Source: Saprospiraceae bacterium (GTDB lineage Bacteria > Bacteroidota > Bacteroidia > Chitinophagales > Saprospiraceae). From it: a stretch of 64,000 nucleotides of DNA. The stretch lies in assembly GCA_027488135.1 (NCBI GenBank), contig JAIYCH010000038.1, forward strand, positions 1 to 64,000, read 5' to 3'. The notes beneath the pieces were generated by a model that worked only from the letters and a program-made list of their open reading frames with translations, was not told the DNA's origin and did not search any database. Shown piece after piece: positions 35,673-44,923 of this stretch (position 1 is its first letter; each line of letters opens with the position of its first letter). The translations under genes and the position numbers were made by a program.

Positions 35673-36650
35673 GTGAAAATTATATCCTTTCATTCATTTG
35701 GAGATGCCGATCAATTGTATTTTACTGAGGCCAGTGAACCAAAGGCAACTGAATATCAGGTAGTAGTAAAAATAAAGGCTACGGCACTAAATAGAGCTGA
35801 TATTTTACAAAGAAGGGGAAAATATCCACCCCCCAACGGTGAAAGTCAAATATTGGGATTAGAAATTGCGGGAGAGATTGTTGTCTGCGGTGGAAAGGTT
35901 ACACGATGGCGTCCTGGTGATAATGTTTGCGGTCTCATTTCTGGTGGTGGCTATGCCGAATACGCTGTTATTCACGAACAACACGCTATGCCTATTCCTA
36001 CAGGTTTAACCTTTGCAGAGGCAGCAGCCATACCTGAAGCTTTTTTGACAGCCTGGCAAGCTTTGCACTGGCATGCTAATATAAAAAATGGCCAACGGGT
36101 TTTACTTCATGCAGCTGCGTCAGGGGTTGGCACCGCTGCCCTTCAGTTAATCAAAAAGGCTGGAGCAGAAGTCATTGCAGTTTCATCCACTGAAAAACAT
36201 GCTTTATGTAAAAAATTAGGAGCCTCGGCCTGTATTGATTATAAAAAAGAATCCTTTTCCCAACGTGTAGAAGAAATGGTGGGTAAAGATGGGGTGGATA
36301 TTATTATAGATTTTATTGGCGCTGCTCATTGGGAACAAAATCTGGCCTGTTTGGGAGCAGATGGCGTATTTGTTTTACTTGGATTTTTAGGAGGCGCAGC
36401 ACCACAAACTATCCCACTTCAAATGTTGTTACAAAAGAGGTGGACGATAAAAGGCAGTACTTTAAGAAACAGAGACCTAATTTACAAATCTAAATTAATT
36501 GAAGATTTGGTGAATCAAACTTGGAATGATTTTGCCGAACGCCATTTATTTCCTGTCATTGGCGAGATTTTTCCGTGGGAGGAAGTTATCGTTGCACATA
36601 ATCTAATGGAGAGCAATACATCACAAGGGAAGATTGTCCTTACCCTATAA
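35673..36650 (+). CDS. NAD(P)H-quinone oxidoreductase (MDR family, PIG3-like)
   Basis: 325 residues. A GTG start at 35673 is used, 8 bp after ribA. Zinc-independent medium-chain reductase: 'ALNRADILQRRGKYPPP', 'GLEIAGEIV', 'AAIPEAFLTAWQAL', the nucleotide-binding 'LLHAAASGVGTAALQL' and 'DIIIDFIGAAHWEQN'. Residues following 'KYPPPNG' resemble the p53-inducible PIG3/TP53I3 group, which reduces quinones with NADPH. Cytosolic. Substrate in this organism unknown. Confidence 0.85.
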   Translation: MKIISFHSFGDADQLYFTEASEPKATEYQVVVKIKATALNRADILQRRGKYPPPNGESQILGLEIAGEIVVCGGKVTRWRPGDNVCGLISGGGYAEYAVIHEQHAMPIPTGLTFAEAAAIPEAFLTAWQALHWHANIKNGQRVLLHAAASGVGTAALQLIKKAGAEVIAVSSTEKHALCKKLGASACIDYKKESFSQRVEEMVGKDGVDIIIDFIGAAHWEQNLACLGADGVFVLLGFLGGAAPQTIPLQMLLQKRWTIKGSTLRNRDLIYKSKLIEDLVNQTWNDFAERHLFPVIGEIFPWEEVIVAHNLMESNTSQGKIVLTL

Positions 36651-36674
36651 TTTTACCATTTAAACAAATTATCT

Positions 36675-37160
36675 ATGAAAAAATGTAGCCTTTTTATTTT
36701 AGTTATTGGATGTAGCATACTATCTCTAACTAACTCGTTGGCACAAAATTACAAGACAGCCGTTGGTGCGAGAATTGGATATCCACTTACTTTATCGGGA
36801 AAATATTTTATCAATGAATCTATTGCGCTGGAGGGAAATCTTGGATTGAGATCTTTTTCTGGTTATCGTTGGGTTTCATTGAGCGCTGCTGGCCTAAAGC
36901 ATAAACCTTTGGACTTTTTAAATGGCTTAAACTGGTATTACGGCGCGGGGCTCTCTGTCTATTTTTGGCGTTTCGAGACAGTATCTACATTTTCCTCCTC
37001 CTCTTTGGGGCTTCAAGGCTATGTAGGACTAGATTACACCTTCAAAAAGACACCCATAAATATTACCCTTGACTGGACACCTACTTTTTTCATTAATGGC
37101 TATACGTCAGGTTTAGGTACTCGATTTGGTGGTCTGGGCATTCGTTACACCCTAAATTAA
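36675..37160 (+). CDS. Small outer-membrane beta-barrel protein
   Basis: 161 residues with a signal peptide (MKKCSLFILVIGCSILSLTNSLAQ). The mature part shows alternating strands typical of an 8-stranded barrel ('TAVGARIGYPLTLSGKYFI', 'WYYGAGLSVYFWRF', 'LGLQGYVGLDYTF') and ends on 'GGLGIRYTLN'. It belongs to the generic Bacteroidota outer-membrane barrel class, with no specific function assignable. Last gene of the osmC-metZ-ribA run, closed by the terminator at 37170. Confidence 0.75.
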   Translation: MKKCSLFILVIGCSILSLTNSLAQNYKTAVGARIGYPLTLSGKYFINESIALEGNLGLRSFSGYRWVSLSAAGLKHKPLDFLNGLNWYYGAGLSVYFWRFETVSTFSSSSLGLQGYVGLDYTFKKTPINITLDWTPTFFINGYTSGLGTRFGGLGIRYTLN

Positions 37161-37169
37161 ACACCATTT

Positions 37170-37212
37170 AAAACATAGGAATAACTTGATAATGAGCTTA
37201 TTCCTATGTTTT
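37170..37212. terminator. Bidirectional terminator, 15-bp perfect stem
   Basis: AAAACATAGGAATAA (37170-37184) pairs perfectly with TTATTCCTATGTTTT (37198-37212) around a 13-nt loop. It lies between convergent genes and probably serves both. Confidence 0.85.
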
Positions 37213-37234
37213 AATAATACATTAAATCCAATGA

Positions 37235-38338
37235 TTATACCTCATTTACATCCATTAACTCGGTTATATTTTTTTGAACCCATATACGTGCTTCTTTATA
37301 ATCTTTAAATAAGCAAAAAGGAATTTCACTTTTAAATTTATCCATTTCTCGCAACAATTTATTTTTTCCCCATACCAAAGGAATATCTCTGATAAGAATT
37401 GCTTTTACCGTGTCAGGATATTCTTTTGCCAGCTTCTGATATAGAAAAAAGTCCTTTTCGCCACTATCTCCAACGAGAACAAAAGGAATAGTAGGAAAAA
37501 AAGACATTACGTGCTTTATCCATGCCAGTTTAGATTTAAATCTTTGGGAAGCACCCTTATCGAGGGTTGATAGGCCAAAATCCTTTAACAAAATAGGGCC
37601 TTTAGGAAAATGGCATCTATCTAGCCAGGTCAGCACAAAATCATAAAGCGTACGAGGCGTACTGGAAATATAAAACACAAAGGTTTGCCAATCAGGATGT
37701 TCTTTCAATTGAGTGAGACGTTGAAAAAAGGCAGGCGCTCCGGGAATACCTCTTCGCTGTTCCAGATTTTTCAAAAAAGTATTATAGAGGACTTTCCAAT
37801 AAAACAGTGATTTGACACCAGTAAGCAACAAAGTATCATCGATATCACTGATAACAATAAATTTTTGCTTGTTAGAAATGAACAAAATTTCCCCAGTCAG
37901 CGTCGATTTTTCAATAAAAAAATAATTCGCTGGTTTGACCTCAACCTCTAGATTTAACCAACAGGAACAGGAAGGATAAAATGTCGATGGCCAGTTTATT
38001 TCCAGGGTAAAATAACCCGCAGAATTTGAGGTTGTTAAAAAAGTATGATTTAGTATGGAGATTTCACAAGGAATATCGGGAATTCTTGTATTAAAAATTC
38101 TTTTTATTGTGTCAAAAAGATGTTCTAAAGGAGAGGCTTCCGGATTATTTTTAATGTGCCTATATCTTGAAATTCTTCCTTGAATAAAAAGCTTATCTTG
38201 TGAGGCGTACCCTCTAAATGTAGTACCATAAATCATTTTATTTTTATAACCCGCTAATAAACGCCAACAAAACAGACGAAAGCTGGTTACATAATAACTG
38301 AATCTTGCAAGAAAGAAGGTTTTGTTTAGTTTATTCAA
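37235..38338 (-). CDS. App1-like phosphatidate phosphatase domain protein (DUF2183)
   Basis: 367 residues, no signal peptide. The catalytic domain (about 158-340) carries the HAD-like nucleophile motif 'VISDIDDTLLLTGVKS' (Asp165, Asp167, Asp168), then 'FYISSTPRTLYDFV' and 'FVLVGDSGEKDFFLY'. Yeast App1 is a Mg-dependent phosphatidate phosphatase; bacterial members are taken to act on phosphatidate-like lipids. An N-terminal region of about 150 residues is beta-rich. Together with the lipid kinase and DgkA in this window it hints at phosphatidate turnover, but they are not linked in one operon. Confidence 0.8.
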   Translation of the reverse strand: MNKLNKTFFLARFSYYVTSFRLFCWRLLAGYKNKMIYGTTFRGYASQDKLFIQGRISRYRHIKNNPEASPLEHLFDTIKRIFNTRIPDIPCEISILNHTFLTTSNSAGYFTLEINWPSTFYPSCSCWLNLEVEVKPANYFFIEKSTLTGEILFISNKQKFIVISDIDDTLLLTGVKSLFYWKVLYNTFLKNLEQRRGIPGAPAFFQRLTQLKEHPDWQTFVFYISSTPRTLYDFVLTWLDRCHFPKGPILLKDFGLSTLDKGASQRFKSKLAWIKHVMSFFPTIPFVLVGDSGEKDFFLYQKLAKEYPDTVKAILIRDIPLVWGKNKLLREMDKFKSEIPFCLFKDYKEARIWVQKNITELMDVNEV

Positions 38339-38449
38339 AGGTAAAATGATTTATCAGGGAAATATTTTACAAATATCTAATCTTCATTCAAAAATAGAGT
38401 TTAATTAATTATTTTATGCTAAATTACGGCAGAGATTCTGAATTATTGT

Positions 38450-38989
38450 ATGGCTATTTTATTATATCAGGGAAATAACGGGCAAAAACAGGCGGAGGGA
38501 GGACCCTTCAGCACGATAGATAGTTTAATTTCAAGGATGTACCAGGTTATTTCTATTGAGTCTGCTGAAAGCAGAAACTGGGATGTATTCAGAAAACTTT
38601 TTCGTTCTGAAGCCAGGATTAATGCCCTGGGTAAAGACCAACGAGGTGAGGAAAGATTTATTTCGCTTACGGTAGAAGATTATATAAGAGGTGCAGAGGC
38701 AAGTTTTCAGAAACAGCGTCTTAACGAGCAAGAAATTGGAAGGGTTGTCGAAGAATACGGAGACATGGTACATGTTTTTAGTTCTTATGAAACAAAAGAT
38801 GCAACCAACGAAAGAATTTTACAGCGAGGTATTAATAGCATTCAACTTATATACAGAGAAGAGAGATATTGGATAGTTTCCTTGTTATTCAACCCTGAAA
38901 CAAAAGAAAACCCAATAACTGAGAGACACTTATTTCCAAAGGAAATAGCAAAGCCGGTAAAGACACGAAAGCCTATTTATCAAAAATAG
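38450..38989 (+). CDS. NTF2-like (SnoaL/DUF4440-type) protein
   Basis: 179 residues. 'TIDSLISRMYQVISIESAESRNWDVFRKLFRSEARI' and 'INSIQLIYREERYWIVSLLF' fit the cone-shaped NTF2-like fold, which serves as enzyme, binding or scaffold domain in different proteins. There is no signal peptide at this start and no catalytic residues I can assign. Its 3' end overlaps the convergent ftsY gene by 17 bp. Confidence 0.6.
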   Translation: MAILLYQGNNGQKQAEGGPFSTIDSLISRMYQVISIESAESRNWDVFRKLFRSEARINALGKDQRGEERFISLTVEDYIRGAEASFQKQRLNEQEIGRVVEEYGDMVHVFSSYETKDATNERILQRGINSIQLIYREERYWIVSLLFNPETKENPITERHLFPKEIAKPVKTRKPIYQK

Positions 38990-39929
38990 CATCGACATAA
39001 TCGCGTTTTCTAAAAACTTGTAATTGGTGCATTCCTTCGCCCACACCAATAAATCGGATGGGTATTTTAAACTGGTCAGAAATACCAATGGCTACCCCTC
39101 CTTTTGCTGTACCGTCAAGTTTAGTTAAAATTAAACCAGAAACATCGGTAGCTTCTGTAAAATGTTTAGCTTGTTCGAAGGCATTTTGCCCGGTAGTAGC
39201 ATCGAGAACGAGAATAACCTCATTGGGTGCTGAGGCTAATTTTTTAGTCACAGACCGTTTTATTTTAGAAAGTTCGTTCATCAGATTGACCTTCGTGTGT
39301 AATCTGCCAGCTGTGTCAATAATAGCAATATCACAATTATTTTCTATGGCATACTGGACTGTTTCGTAAGCGACGGCGGCGGGATCAGCATTCATCCCTT
39401 TTCCATAAAAATGACAAGAGACCCTTTCCGACCATATTTTAAGCTGATCGACGGCTGCAGCTCTAAAAGTATCAGCGGCGCCTAAGACCACATTGAAGCC
39501 TGCCTCTTTAAACTGGAAGGCCAACTTACCAATAGACGTAGTTTTACCCACACCATTTACGCCAACTACAAGAATAACATAAGGTTTAACTTCTTTTGGC
39601 AGAGCGAAGAAATCGACATCTGTTGTATTATTTTCAGCGAGCAAAGCCACCATTTCACCTCTCAACATCTCATTTAGCTCACTGGCATTGATATATTTTG
39701 AGGTGGAGACCTTTTGTTGAACTCTTTGAATAATTTTATTTGTTGTTTCGAGACCCACATCAGAGGACATAAGAATGGCTTCTAACTCATCCAGGAAATC
39801 GTCATCGACAGAAGACTTACCGACAACAAGCCGAGAAAGGCGACCGAGCAGGGACTCTCTTGTCTTCTCCAGACCTTTGTTAAGGTCCTCCTTTTCCTTT
39901 TTCCCAAAAAACCTATTTAGAATAGACAT
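38973..39929 (-). CDS. ftsY: Signal recognition particle receptor
   Basis: 318 residues: a short N domain (1-100) and the NG GTPase. Motifs seen are 'GVNGVGKTTSIGKL' (P-loop), 'AADTFRAAAVDQL', 'AIIDTAGRLHTKVNL' and 'ILTKLDGTAKGG'. It docks ribosome-SRP complexes at the membrane. The acidic N-terminal A domain of E. coli FtsY is absent, as in many Bacteroidota. A terminator (39958-39992) separates it from the DUF4295 gene, and a TAnnTTTG element ends 5 nt before the ATG. Confidence 0.97.
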   Translation of the reverse strand: MSILNRFFGKKEKEDLNKGLEKTRESLLGRLSRLVVGKSSVDDDFLDELEAILMSSDVGLETTNKIIQRVQQKVSTSKYINASELNEMLRGEMVALLAENNTTDVDFFALPKEVKPYVILVVGVNGVGKTTSIGKLAFQFKEAGFNVVLGAADTFRAAAVDQLKIWSERVSCHFYGKGMNADPAAVAYETVQYAIENNCDIAIIDTAGRLHTKVNLMNELSKIKRSVTKKLASAPNEVILVLDATTGQNAFEQAKHFTEATDVSGLILTKLDGTAKGGVAIGISDQFKIPIRFIGVGEGMHQLQVFRKRDYVDAIFDK

Positions 39930-39934
39930 CAGAA

Positions 39935-39942
39935 CAAAATTA
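39935..39942 (-). promoter_or_regulatory. Possible -7 element of ftsY, implying a leaderless mRNA
   Basis: TAATTTTG on the minus strand (39942-39935) matches TAnnTTTG and ends 5 nt before the ATG. No well-spaced TTG was found. If used, transcription would start at or within 2-3 nt of the start codon. Confidence 0.35.
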
Positions 39943-39957
39943 TATCAAATGAAACAA

Positions 39958-39992
39958 AAGGGGACTCTTCTTTAATAAAGAAAAGTCCCCTT
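39958..39992 (-). terminator. Terminator between the DUF4295 gene and ftsY
   Basis: The stem AAGGGGACT...AGTCCCCTT is extended by TTCTTT/AAAGAA around a 3-nt loop. On the minus strand it is followed by TTTTG. It closes the tRNA-Arg-rpmB-rpmG-DUF4295 transcript. Confidence 0.75.
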
Positions 39993-40014
39993 CAAAAAAT
40001 GATTCGTTAAAAGA

Positions 40015-40191
40015 TTATTTCTGTTTAGCCAGAAACTCGTCCTTTTTATCTTTGTGAATCATTGATTCTTTATAGCTGTAATTGCCAGTCTTAGGGTCTT
40101 TGACACTAACGACGATTTTAACATAATCACGACCGGAACCTACGTTTGCGGCACGTTGAGCAACCCTGGCGTTTTTAGAAACTTTTGCCAT
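40015..40191 (-). CDS. DUF4295 family small basic protein
   Basis: 58 residues, from ATG 40191 to the TAA at 40015-40017. Begins MAKVSKNARVAQRAANVGSG and ends DEFLAKQK. This short basic protein is regularly encoded after rpmB-rpmG in Bacteroidota, which suggests a ribosome-associated role, though the function is unproven. 27 bp downstream of rpmG. Confidence 0.85.
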   Translation of the reverse strand: MAKVSKNARVAQRAANVGSGRDYVKIVVSVKDPKTGNYSYKESMIHKDKKDEFLAKQK

Positions 40192-40218
40192 GACAGGATG
40201 ATTTTAAAAATCCAAAAA

Positions 40219-40407
40219 TTATTTAATTTCTCTGTGAACAGTTACTCTTTTAAGAATAGAGTTATATTTCTTTAACTCTAATCTATCAGGCGTATTTTTT
40301 CTGTTCTTTTGGGTCACATACCTTGATGTACCCGGAAGACCTGATTTTTTGTGTTCGGTACACTCCAAAATAATTTGGATACGATTACCTTTACTTTTCT
40401 TTGCCAT
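40219..40407 (-). CDS. rpmG: 50S ribosomal protein L33
   Basis: 62 residues. '[20 protein letters not shown]', '[20 protein letters not shown]' and 'HREIK' are characteristic of L33. The paired zinc cysteines of some L33 forms are absent apart from the Cys in 'ECTEHK', so this is the zinc-free type. 19 bp after rpmB. Confidence 0.97.
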   Translation of the reverse strand: MAKKSKGNRIQIILECTEHKKSGLPGTSRYVTQKNRKNTPDRLELKKYNSILKRVTVHREIK

Positions 40408-40426
40408 GATGGTTAATTATAAAGAC

Positions 40427-40675
40427 TTAGAGCGTTACCCCTGTGTCAAATCCTTTTTTAGCACACATCTGAAGATATAGATGAATACCGTATTTATCAA
40501 TATTACGTAGTGCAGAAGTGCTAATACGTAATGTAACCCATTCACCCGTTTCTGGTATAAAGAAACGTTTTTTCTGCAGGTTAGGAAGGAAACGACGCTT
40601 AGTCTTCCTATTTGAGTGCGATACATTGTTGCCGACGATTGGTCTCTTACCTGTCAGCTGACAAACTTTTGACAT
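40427..40675 (-). CDS. rpmB: 50S ribosomal protein L28
   Basis: 82 residues. '[20 protein letters not shown]', '[18 protein letters not shown]' and '[16 protein letters not shown]' are diagnostic of L28. First protein gene after tRNA-Arg(ACG), 32 nt away, so both probably come from one transcript that needs tRNA processing. Confidence 0.97.
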   Translation of the reverse strand: MSKVCQLTGKRPIVGNNVSHSNRKTKRRFLPNLQKKRFFIPETGEWVTLRISTSALRNIDKYGIHLYLQMCAKKGFDTGVTL

Positions 40676-40707
40676 AATTGCATTTATTTAAAGCTCTGCA
40701 AAAAGGG

Positions 40708-40781
40708 TGACTCCGTCAAGACTCGAACTTGAAACCTTCTGATCCGTAGTCAGATGCTCTATCCAATTAAGCTACGGAGCC
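40708..40781 (-). tRNA. tRNA-Arg(ACG)
   Basis: 74 nt on the minus strand. The acceptor GGCTCCG pairs with CGGAGTC; discriminator A; CCA not encoded. The anticodon stem-loop CTGACTACGGATCAG gives ACG, to be edited to ICG by TadA. T-loop TTCGAGTC. Confidence 0.95.
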
Positions 40782-40803
40782 TTGCCATTTGCTTTAGCGG
40801 TTG

Positions 40804-40811
40804 CAAATATA
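40804..40811 (-). promoter_or_regulatory. -7 element for tRNA-Arg/rpmB transcript
   Basis: TATATTTG on the minus strand (40811-40804) matches TAnnTTTG exactly, 22 nt before the tRNA 5' end. No TTG lies at the preferred spacing. Confidence 0.5.
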
Positions 40812-40877
40812 AACCGTTTTTTTATTTTCTAAAAGAAAAATACAAATTTAGGAAATAAAATATTCGTAGAAAAGGTT

Positions 40878-42500
40878 TTACTGCCCCTGAACAATAAAAG
40901 TAGCCTGTTGAATATTAAAAACACCTGGAGAAAAAACCCAGTAGTTTCCTGGTTTCCAGCCATTTGTTATCACTCTGGCCCGGTTTACTCCCTCTGGCAT
41001 GAAAATCTGCTTTACTTGTTGTCCAATGGCATTATAGATAGATAAAAGACTGGTTTCATTTTCAGGCTTCGCTATTTCAATATATATTTCGTCAATGCTC
41101 GGGTTAGGGTAAACCAGTAACTTGCCCGTTGCCATCTCTGGCTTCTTCTCCGGATAGATATCCAATAACTTCAACGCACTACTAAAAACATTAAGCCTGC
41201 CCCCTGTGGAGGTTAAAGATACTAGAGAAGGCACTTTATCTACATTATTTAGCAATAAATTTCTAATTTTCATAGCGGTCTGTGCCGGAAAAGCCATAGC
41301 ATCTTCAGCGAGTTTCTGGCGGGGAATACTATAAAGAAGTGCTATAGCGCCTGCCAGGTGAGGCGCTGCGGCAGAATTTCCATGAAAAGCGCCATATTCA
41401 TTGTTATTCCTGGTAGAAAAAGAATTTTGCCCCGGAGCGCCCATATCTATGGAAACGGCACCAAATGCAGATCCGGCATATCGCTCATCTTTTGGATTAG
41501 TATTCAGAACGGTCATTAAATAATCGCTTTTACATGTGGTAGGCATGTCCCCCACTTCATCTACATTCCATGGATTATTCGCAGCTCCAGCAGCTGATAA
41601 AATACCCGCCGTACCAAGACGGTCATACATTTCACCCCATAGAGGTTGATCCACACATTTAATTTTATTTACACCAAATGAGGCATTCGTAGTGACCACA
41701 AAAGCACCCTGCTTCCCTTTGGTTCTGTTATATCGTTCCCTTTGCTCTATAATATAATCATAAGCGGCAATAATATCACTTACCAACCGAGTTTCAAAAA
41801 CCATCAATTTAACGTGCCAGTTCATACCTGAGATTCCCTTTCCGTTATTTCCCTTTGCCCCAATAATACCCGCTACGGAGCTCCCATGATTGTCAGCAAT
41901 ATGCATTGCATTTTGATTTACAAAATTCCAACCTGTGATATCATCAATATAGCCATTTTGGTCATTATCTATTTTATCCCCGGGTTTTTCCCCTTTGTTA
42001 ATCCATATATTCCCCTTCAAATCTTCATGATTAATATCGAAGCCAGTGTCGAGAATAGCCACCACAATGGTATCACCTAAAGCGGAAACGCCACCTTTGG
42101 TTATTTCCCACACTTTCTCTGTTCCAATACTAAACAGACCCCATTGTGATGCTAAATTTGGATCATCCGGCATATCACCTCTGGACTCAACAGAGATATC
42201 AAAACAGGCATATTCAACTTGAGGGTCTTTTTTAATTTCCTCTAACAAATTAATAGCATTCACCGTTAGCGTATCATAACCAATCAAGTTGATATTAGCT
42301 GCTTTACTCAATTTTTTTTCTAACCAAATACCTCCACCATCTCTTGAGTAAGTTTGAAATCCTACCATGAAATTTTCCGGAACTACTTGTGGTTTGAATT
42401 TAACCAACAGTTGCCCAAGGGTAACGGTCGATTCCTTTTGCGCTAAAATAGTTAGCGCCGGAATCATTAATAAAGTTAGGAGGTAGATTTTAATTTTCAT
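40878..42500 (-). CDS. Secreted subtilisin-like (S8) protease with T9SS type A tail
   Basis: 540 residues from the ATG at 42500, which opens a signal peptide (MKIKIYLLTLLMIPALTILAQ); ATGs at 42509 and 42524 are alternatives. An I9-like propeptide covers about 25-105. The catalytic domain has Asp in 'VVAILDTGFDINH', His in 'DNHGSSVAGIIG', the oxyanion Asn in 'TTNASFGV' and Ser in 'HGNSAAAPHLAG' (Asp159, His213, Asn280, Ser384 counted from 42524). GTSMAAPH is changed to GNSAAAPH but the Ser is kept. 'DNDQNGYIDDI' may bind calcium. The type A sorting domain starts 'LVYPNPSIDEIYIEI'. Extracellular protease. Confidence 0.9.
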   Translation of the reverse strand: MKIKIYLLTLLMIPALTILAQKESTVTLGQLLVKFKPQVVPENFMVGFQTYSRDGGGIWLEKKLSKAANINLIGYDTLTVNAINLLEEIKKDPQVEYACFDISVESRGDMPDDPNLASQWGLFSIGTEKVWEITKGGVSALGDTIVVAILDTGFDINHEDLKGNIWINKGEKPGDKIDNDQNGYIDDITGWNFVNQNAMHIADNHGSSVAGIIGAKGNNGKGISGMNWHVKLMVFETRLVSDIIAAYDYIIEQRERYNRTKGKQGAFVVTTNASFGVNKIKCVDQPLWGEMYDRLGTAGILSAAGAANNPWNVDEVGDMPTTCKSDYLMTVLNTNPKDERYAGSAFGAVSIDMGAPGQNSFSTRNNNEYGAFHGNSAAAPHLAGAIALLYSIPRQKLAEDAMAFPAQTAMKIRNLLLNNVDKVPSLVSLTSTGGRLNVFSSALKLLDIYPEKKPEMATGKLLVYPNPSIDEIYIEIAKPENETSLLSIYNAIGQQVKQIFMPEGVNRARVITNGWKPGNYWVFSPGVFNIQQATFIVQGQ

Positions 42501-42774
42501 GATTTTCATTTTACCTGAATGCATGAAACGGTTTATTCCGGTTCACGCTTTGGGTAAAGCAAATCATAAGCCAAATTTAAATTGAATAGCCTTATTAAAC
42601 GCTGAAATTCAATACATTATAGTAAAATAATTTATAATATGTTCTCGTTAAATATTGACTTTGTAATTTTTATACTTACCATTTTTATTTAATGTGTTCT
42701 TTAAAATAAATCATATTTTTATTTTTATTAATTGAAAAATGGAGGAATATAAAAAGGAGGGCTATCTAAAAATC

Positions 42775-42899
42775 CCATCATGCCCCTGGCGGATAAATTT
42801 CCCCATTGTAACATTGTGCCCTTGGCGGCAAAAATTCCCCAATATCCCATTATGCCACTTGCGGATAAATCCGATAAACGTGTGACCCCTCTGGGGTCA
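42775..42899. repeat. Compound repeat: three 'GGCGGATAAATTCCCC' units plus palindrome
   Basis: Three units of about 35 bp at 42775-42811, 42812-42846 and 42847-42880 share TGCCCTTGGCGG-AAAATTCCCC-like cores. They are followed by the perfect palindrome TGACCCC-TCT-GGGGTCA (42883-42899). A fourth unit and a related palindrome occur at 52101-52170. Intergenic, next to a terminator. The flanking 42525-42774 is AT-rich with no gene seen. Confidence 0.75.
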
Positions 42900-42913
42900 T
42901 TTATATTTGCCAT

Positions 42914-42955
42914 AAAAAAAGAGAGGCTATCTTTTGGGACAGCCTCTCTTTTTTT
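42914..42955 (-). terminator. Terminator of the OmpA-family gene
   Basis: AAAAAAAGAGAGGCT (42914-42928) pairs with AGCCTCTCTTTTTTT (42941-42955), 15 bp around a 12-nt loop, flanked by A/T runs. Located 18 bp after the stop of the minus-strand OmpA gene. Confidence 0.85.
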
Positions 42956-42973
42956 ACAGGGTTTTTTACCTGA

Positions 42974-44668
42974 TTAATTACCAGCAGGAGCGGGCATATC
43001 TGTATCACCAGGTTTTGCCACCTGAAATTCAACACGACGATTCATGAAGCTGCTATTGGCCTCCACGATATTATCATCTTTACCTTTATAATTTAAAACA
43101 AAACGATCACGAGAGATGCCTTGTTTATTTACAAAATAATCAATAGCGGCGTTCGCCCGTTGGAAAGAAAGTTTTTGATTAATATCTTCCCCGCCCGTTT
43201 TATCTGTATAACCTATAACCAACAACTTCATACCTCTATTTGATTTCATCATTCTGGCAATAGAAGATAAATTTCCAATATCCGAAGTACGTATATTGCT
43301 GCTAGACATTTCGAAGTGAATCATGGGAAGAAACCATTCTACGACGGCACCGCCACCGTAAGATCCACCCCCTGTTGCCTCACGCTGCTGAAAAGCTTGT
43401 TCCACGATTTCTTTTACTCTGGCTTCTGTCACACCACTACCTCCTGGACGTGGATTAGAACCACCGGGAGCAGAACTGCCCCCAGTACCATTGCCATTTA
43501 CAATAACACCATCGGCATCTACTTGTTCCCCTTCAAGAGGAGCATAAAAAGGTTGTTTATCTAAATAATCTGCAACGCCATCTTTATCACTATCCAGGGT
43601 ACGACCACGGGTATCAACCAAGGCATTCGGAGGCGTATTCAATTCTAAATCAAATTCATCTAAAACGCCATCATTATCCGTATCTTGAATAGGAATTTTG
43701 CCACCTGTTCCTATATTCGTTTTAATACCTTCAATTTCTCTGATTACATTCTTTAAAGGACTGTTCCAAAAGGCAGGAGAATCACCTGTTTTATTACCTA
43801 TAATATAATTAAGGCTAAGATTAGTAAATCCAATATAATCATTATAATCTGTTTGAGAAGCAGTAGGATTTTCTAAACCATTATCCCAACCATCCAACAT
43901 GTCTCTTCTTTCGCCCATAGCCATCATTGTTTGATGTTCCAGCCCGATGCTAAGGTTGGGAGATACCCTGTAAGCCAGGTTAAGACCTACACCAGCATGA
44001 AAAGGATTATTGGAAAAATCAAATTTCTTCGTTGTAGTTTCAGCTTCTGTTGGTCTGGATAGGATGGTTCCATACTTTTTTACCGTTGATGAGTTTGCAC
44101 CACCGCCGACCATCAAATTTATGGCTAATTTTTTTTCTTTATCGGCGGAAGCCAAAGAATTAAGATTAATGAGACCCCACATAGAACCTGACATCCAGGT
44201 AGAGGTAAATCCACGAAGCGATGGATTTAATCCGTCGGAATTACCTGCTGCTTTTCCATAAAGAAATTCTGCACGCAGTGAAAAAATATTATCTAAGGCA
44301 AACCTAAGGCTACCTGCGAAACCATAATTTGAAAATCCACCAAGGGTATCAGGAGAACCTCTTTTAATTTCACCTAATATCTGAAAAAGACCACCTCTTA
44401 AGCCAACTTCGAAGCCAGACCCAGGAGAATACCCTGCAGGTTTATCTGCTTCGGAATCTTCCGTCGCAGGAATCTCCGATTCCATTTCCGGAGCAACCTC
44501 CTCATTTTTCACCTTTGGGGGTTTGGCAGCTTTTTTCTCCTTCTTTGGTTTATCCTTTCCCTTTGCTTGTTGATCCCAAGGCATTATTTCATCTTCAGCA
44601 GTCTGGCTATTTGCAACAAAACTGGTTACTAGAAGGAAAAGTAACGAATAAAATATTTTCTTTAACAT
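42974..44668 (-). CDS. OmpA-family outer-membrane protein with beta-barrel and TSP3-like linker
   Basis: 564 residues. A signal peptide (about 1-21) is followed by a Lys/Glu/Pro-rich segment (about 25-75) and an N-terminal barrel ('GFEVGLRGGLFQILGEI', 'LNLAYRVSPNLSIGLEHQ'). Calcium-binding thrombospondin type 3-like repeats come next ('DTDNDGVLDEFDLE', 'DSDKDGVADYLDKQ'), then a Gly-rich hinge. The C-terminal OmpA domain (about 440-550: 'VIGYTDKTGGEDINQKLSFQ', 'RANAAIDYFV', 'NRRVEFQV') binds peptidoglycan. It anchors the outer membrane to the wall. Confidence 0.9.
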   Translation of the reverse strand: MLKKIFYSLLFLLVTSFVANSQTAEDEIMPWDQQAKGKDKPKKEKKAAKPPKVKNEEVAPEMESEIPATEDSEADKPAGYSPGSGFEVGLRGGLFQILGEIKRGSPDTLGGFSNYGFAGSLRFALDNIFSLRAEFLYGKAAGNSDGLNPSLRGFTSTWMSGSMWGLINLNSLASADKEKKLAINLMVGGGANSSTVKKYGTILSRPTEAETTTKKFDFSNNPFHAGVGLNLAYRVSPNLSIGLEHQTMMAMGERRDMLDGWDNGLENPTASQTDYNDYIGFTNLSLNYIIGNKTGDSPAFWNSPLKNVIREIEGIKTNIGTGGKIPIQDTDNDGVLDEFDLELNTPPNALVDTRGRTLDSDKDGVADYLDKQPFYAPLEGEQVDADGVIVNGNGTGGSSAPGGSNPRPGGSGVTEARVKEIVEQAFQQREATGGGSYGGGAVVEWFLPMIHFEMSSSNIRTSDIGNLSSIARMMKSNRGMKLLVIGYTDKTGGEDINQKLSFQRANAAIDYFVNKQGISRDRFVLNYKGKDDNIVEANSSFMNRRVEFQVAKPGDTDMPAPAGN

Positions 44669-44923
44669 GCTCCGAAAATTAATGAGGTGGTTCTAAATGT
44701 AGAATCTGGGAGGTTTATTTTCACGTTAAACACTTGATTTACACTTGAAAATTATTTCAAATTTATAAATAATTTGGTTAATATAAAACTATCTACTTTT
44801 TTTTCTAAAAAAACCCCCATTTAATTGATTATTAAACGCATTGAATTTAACATTATTTATGGTTGAAATTAAATTGATAATCATAGATAATCAACATGAT
44901 AACAACCATTTAAACATAAACAG

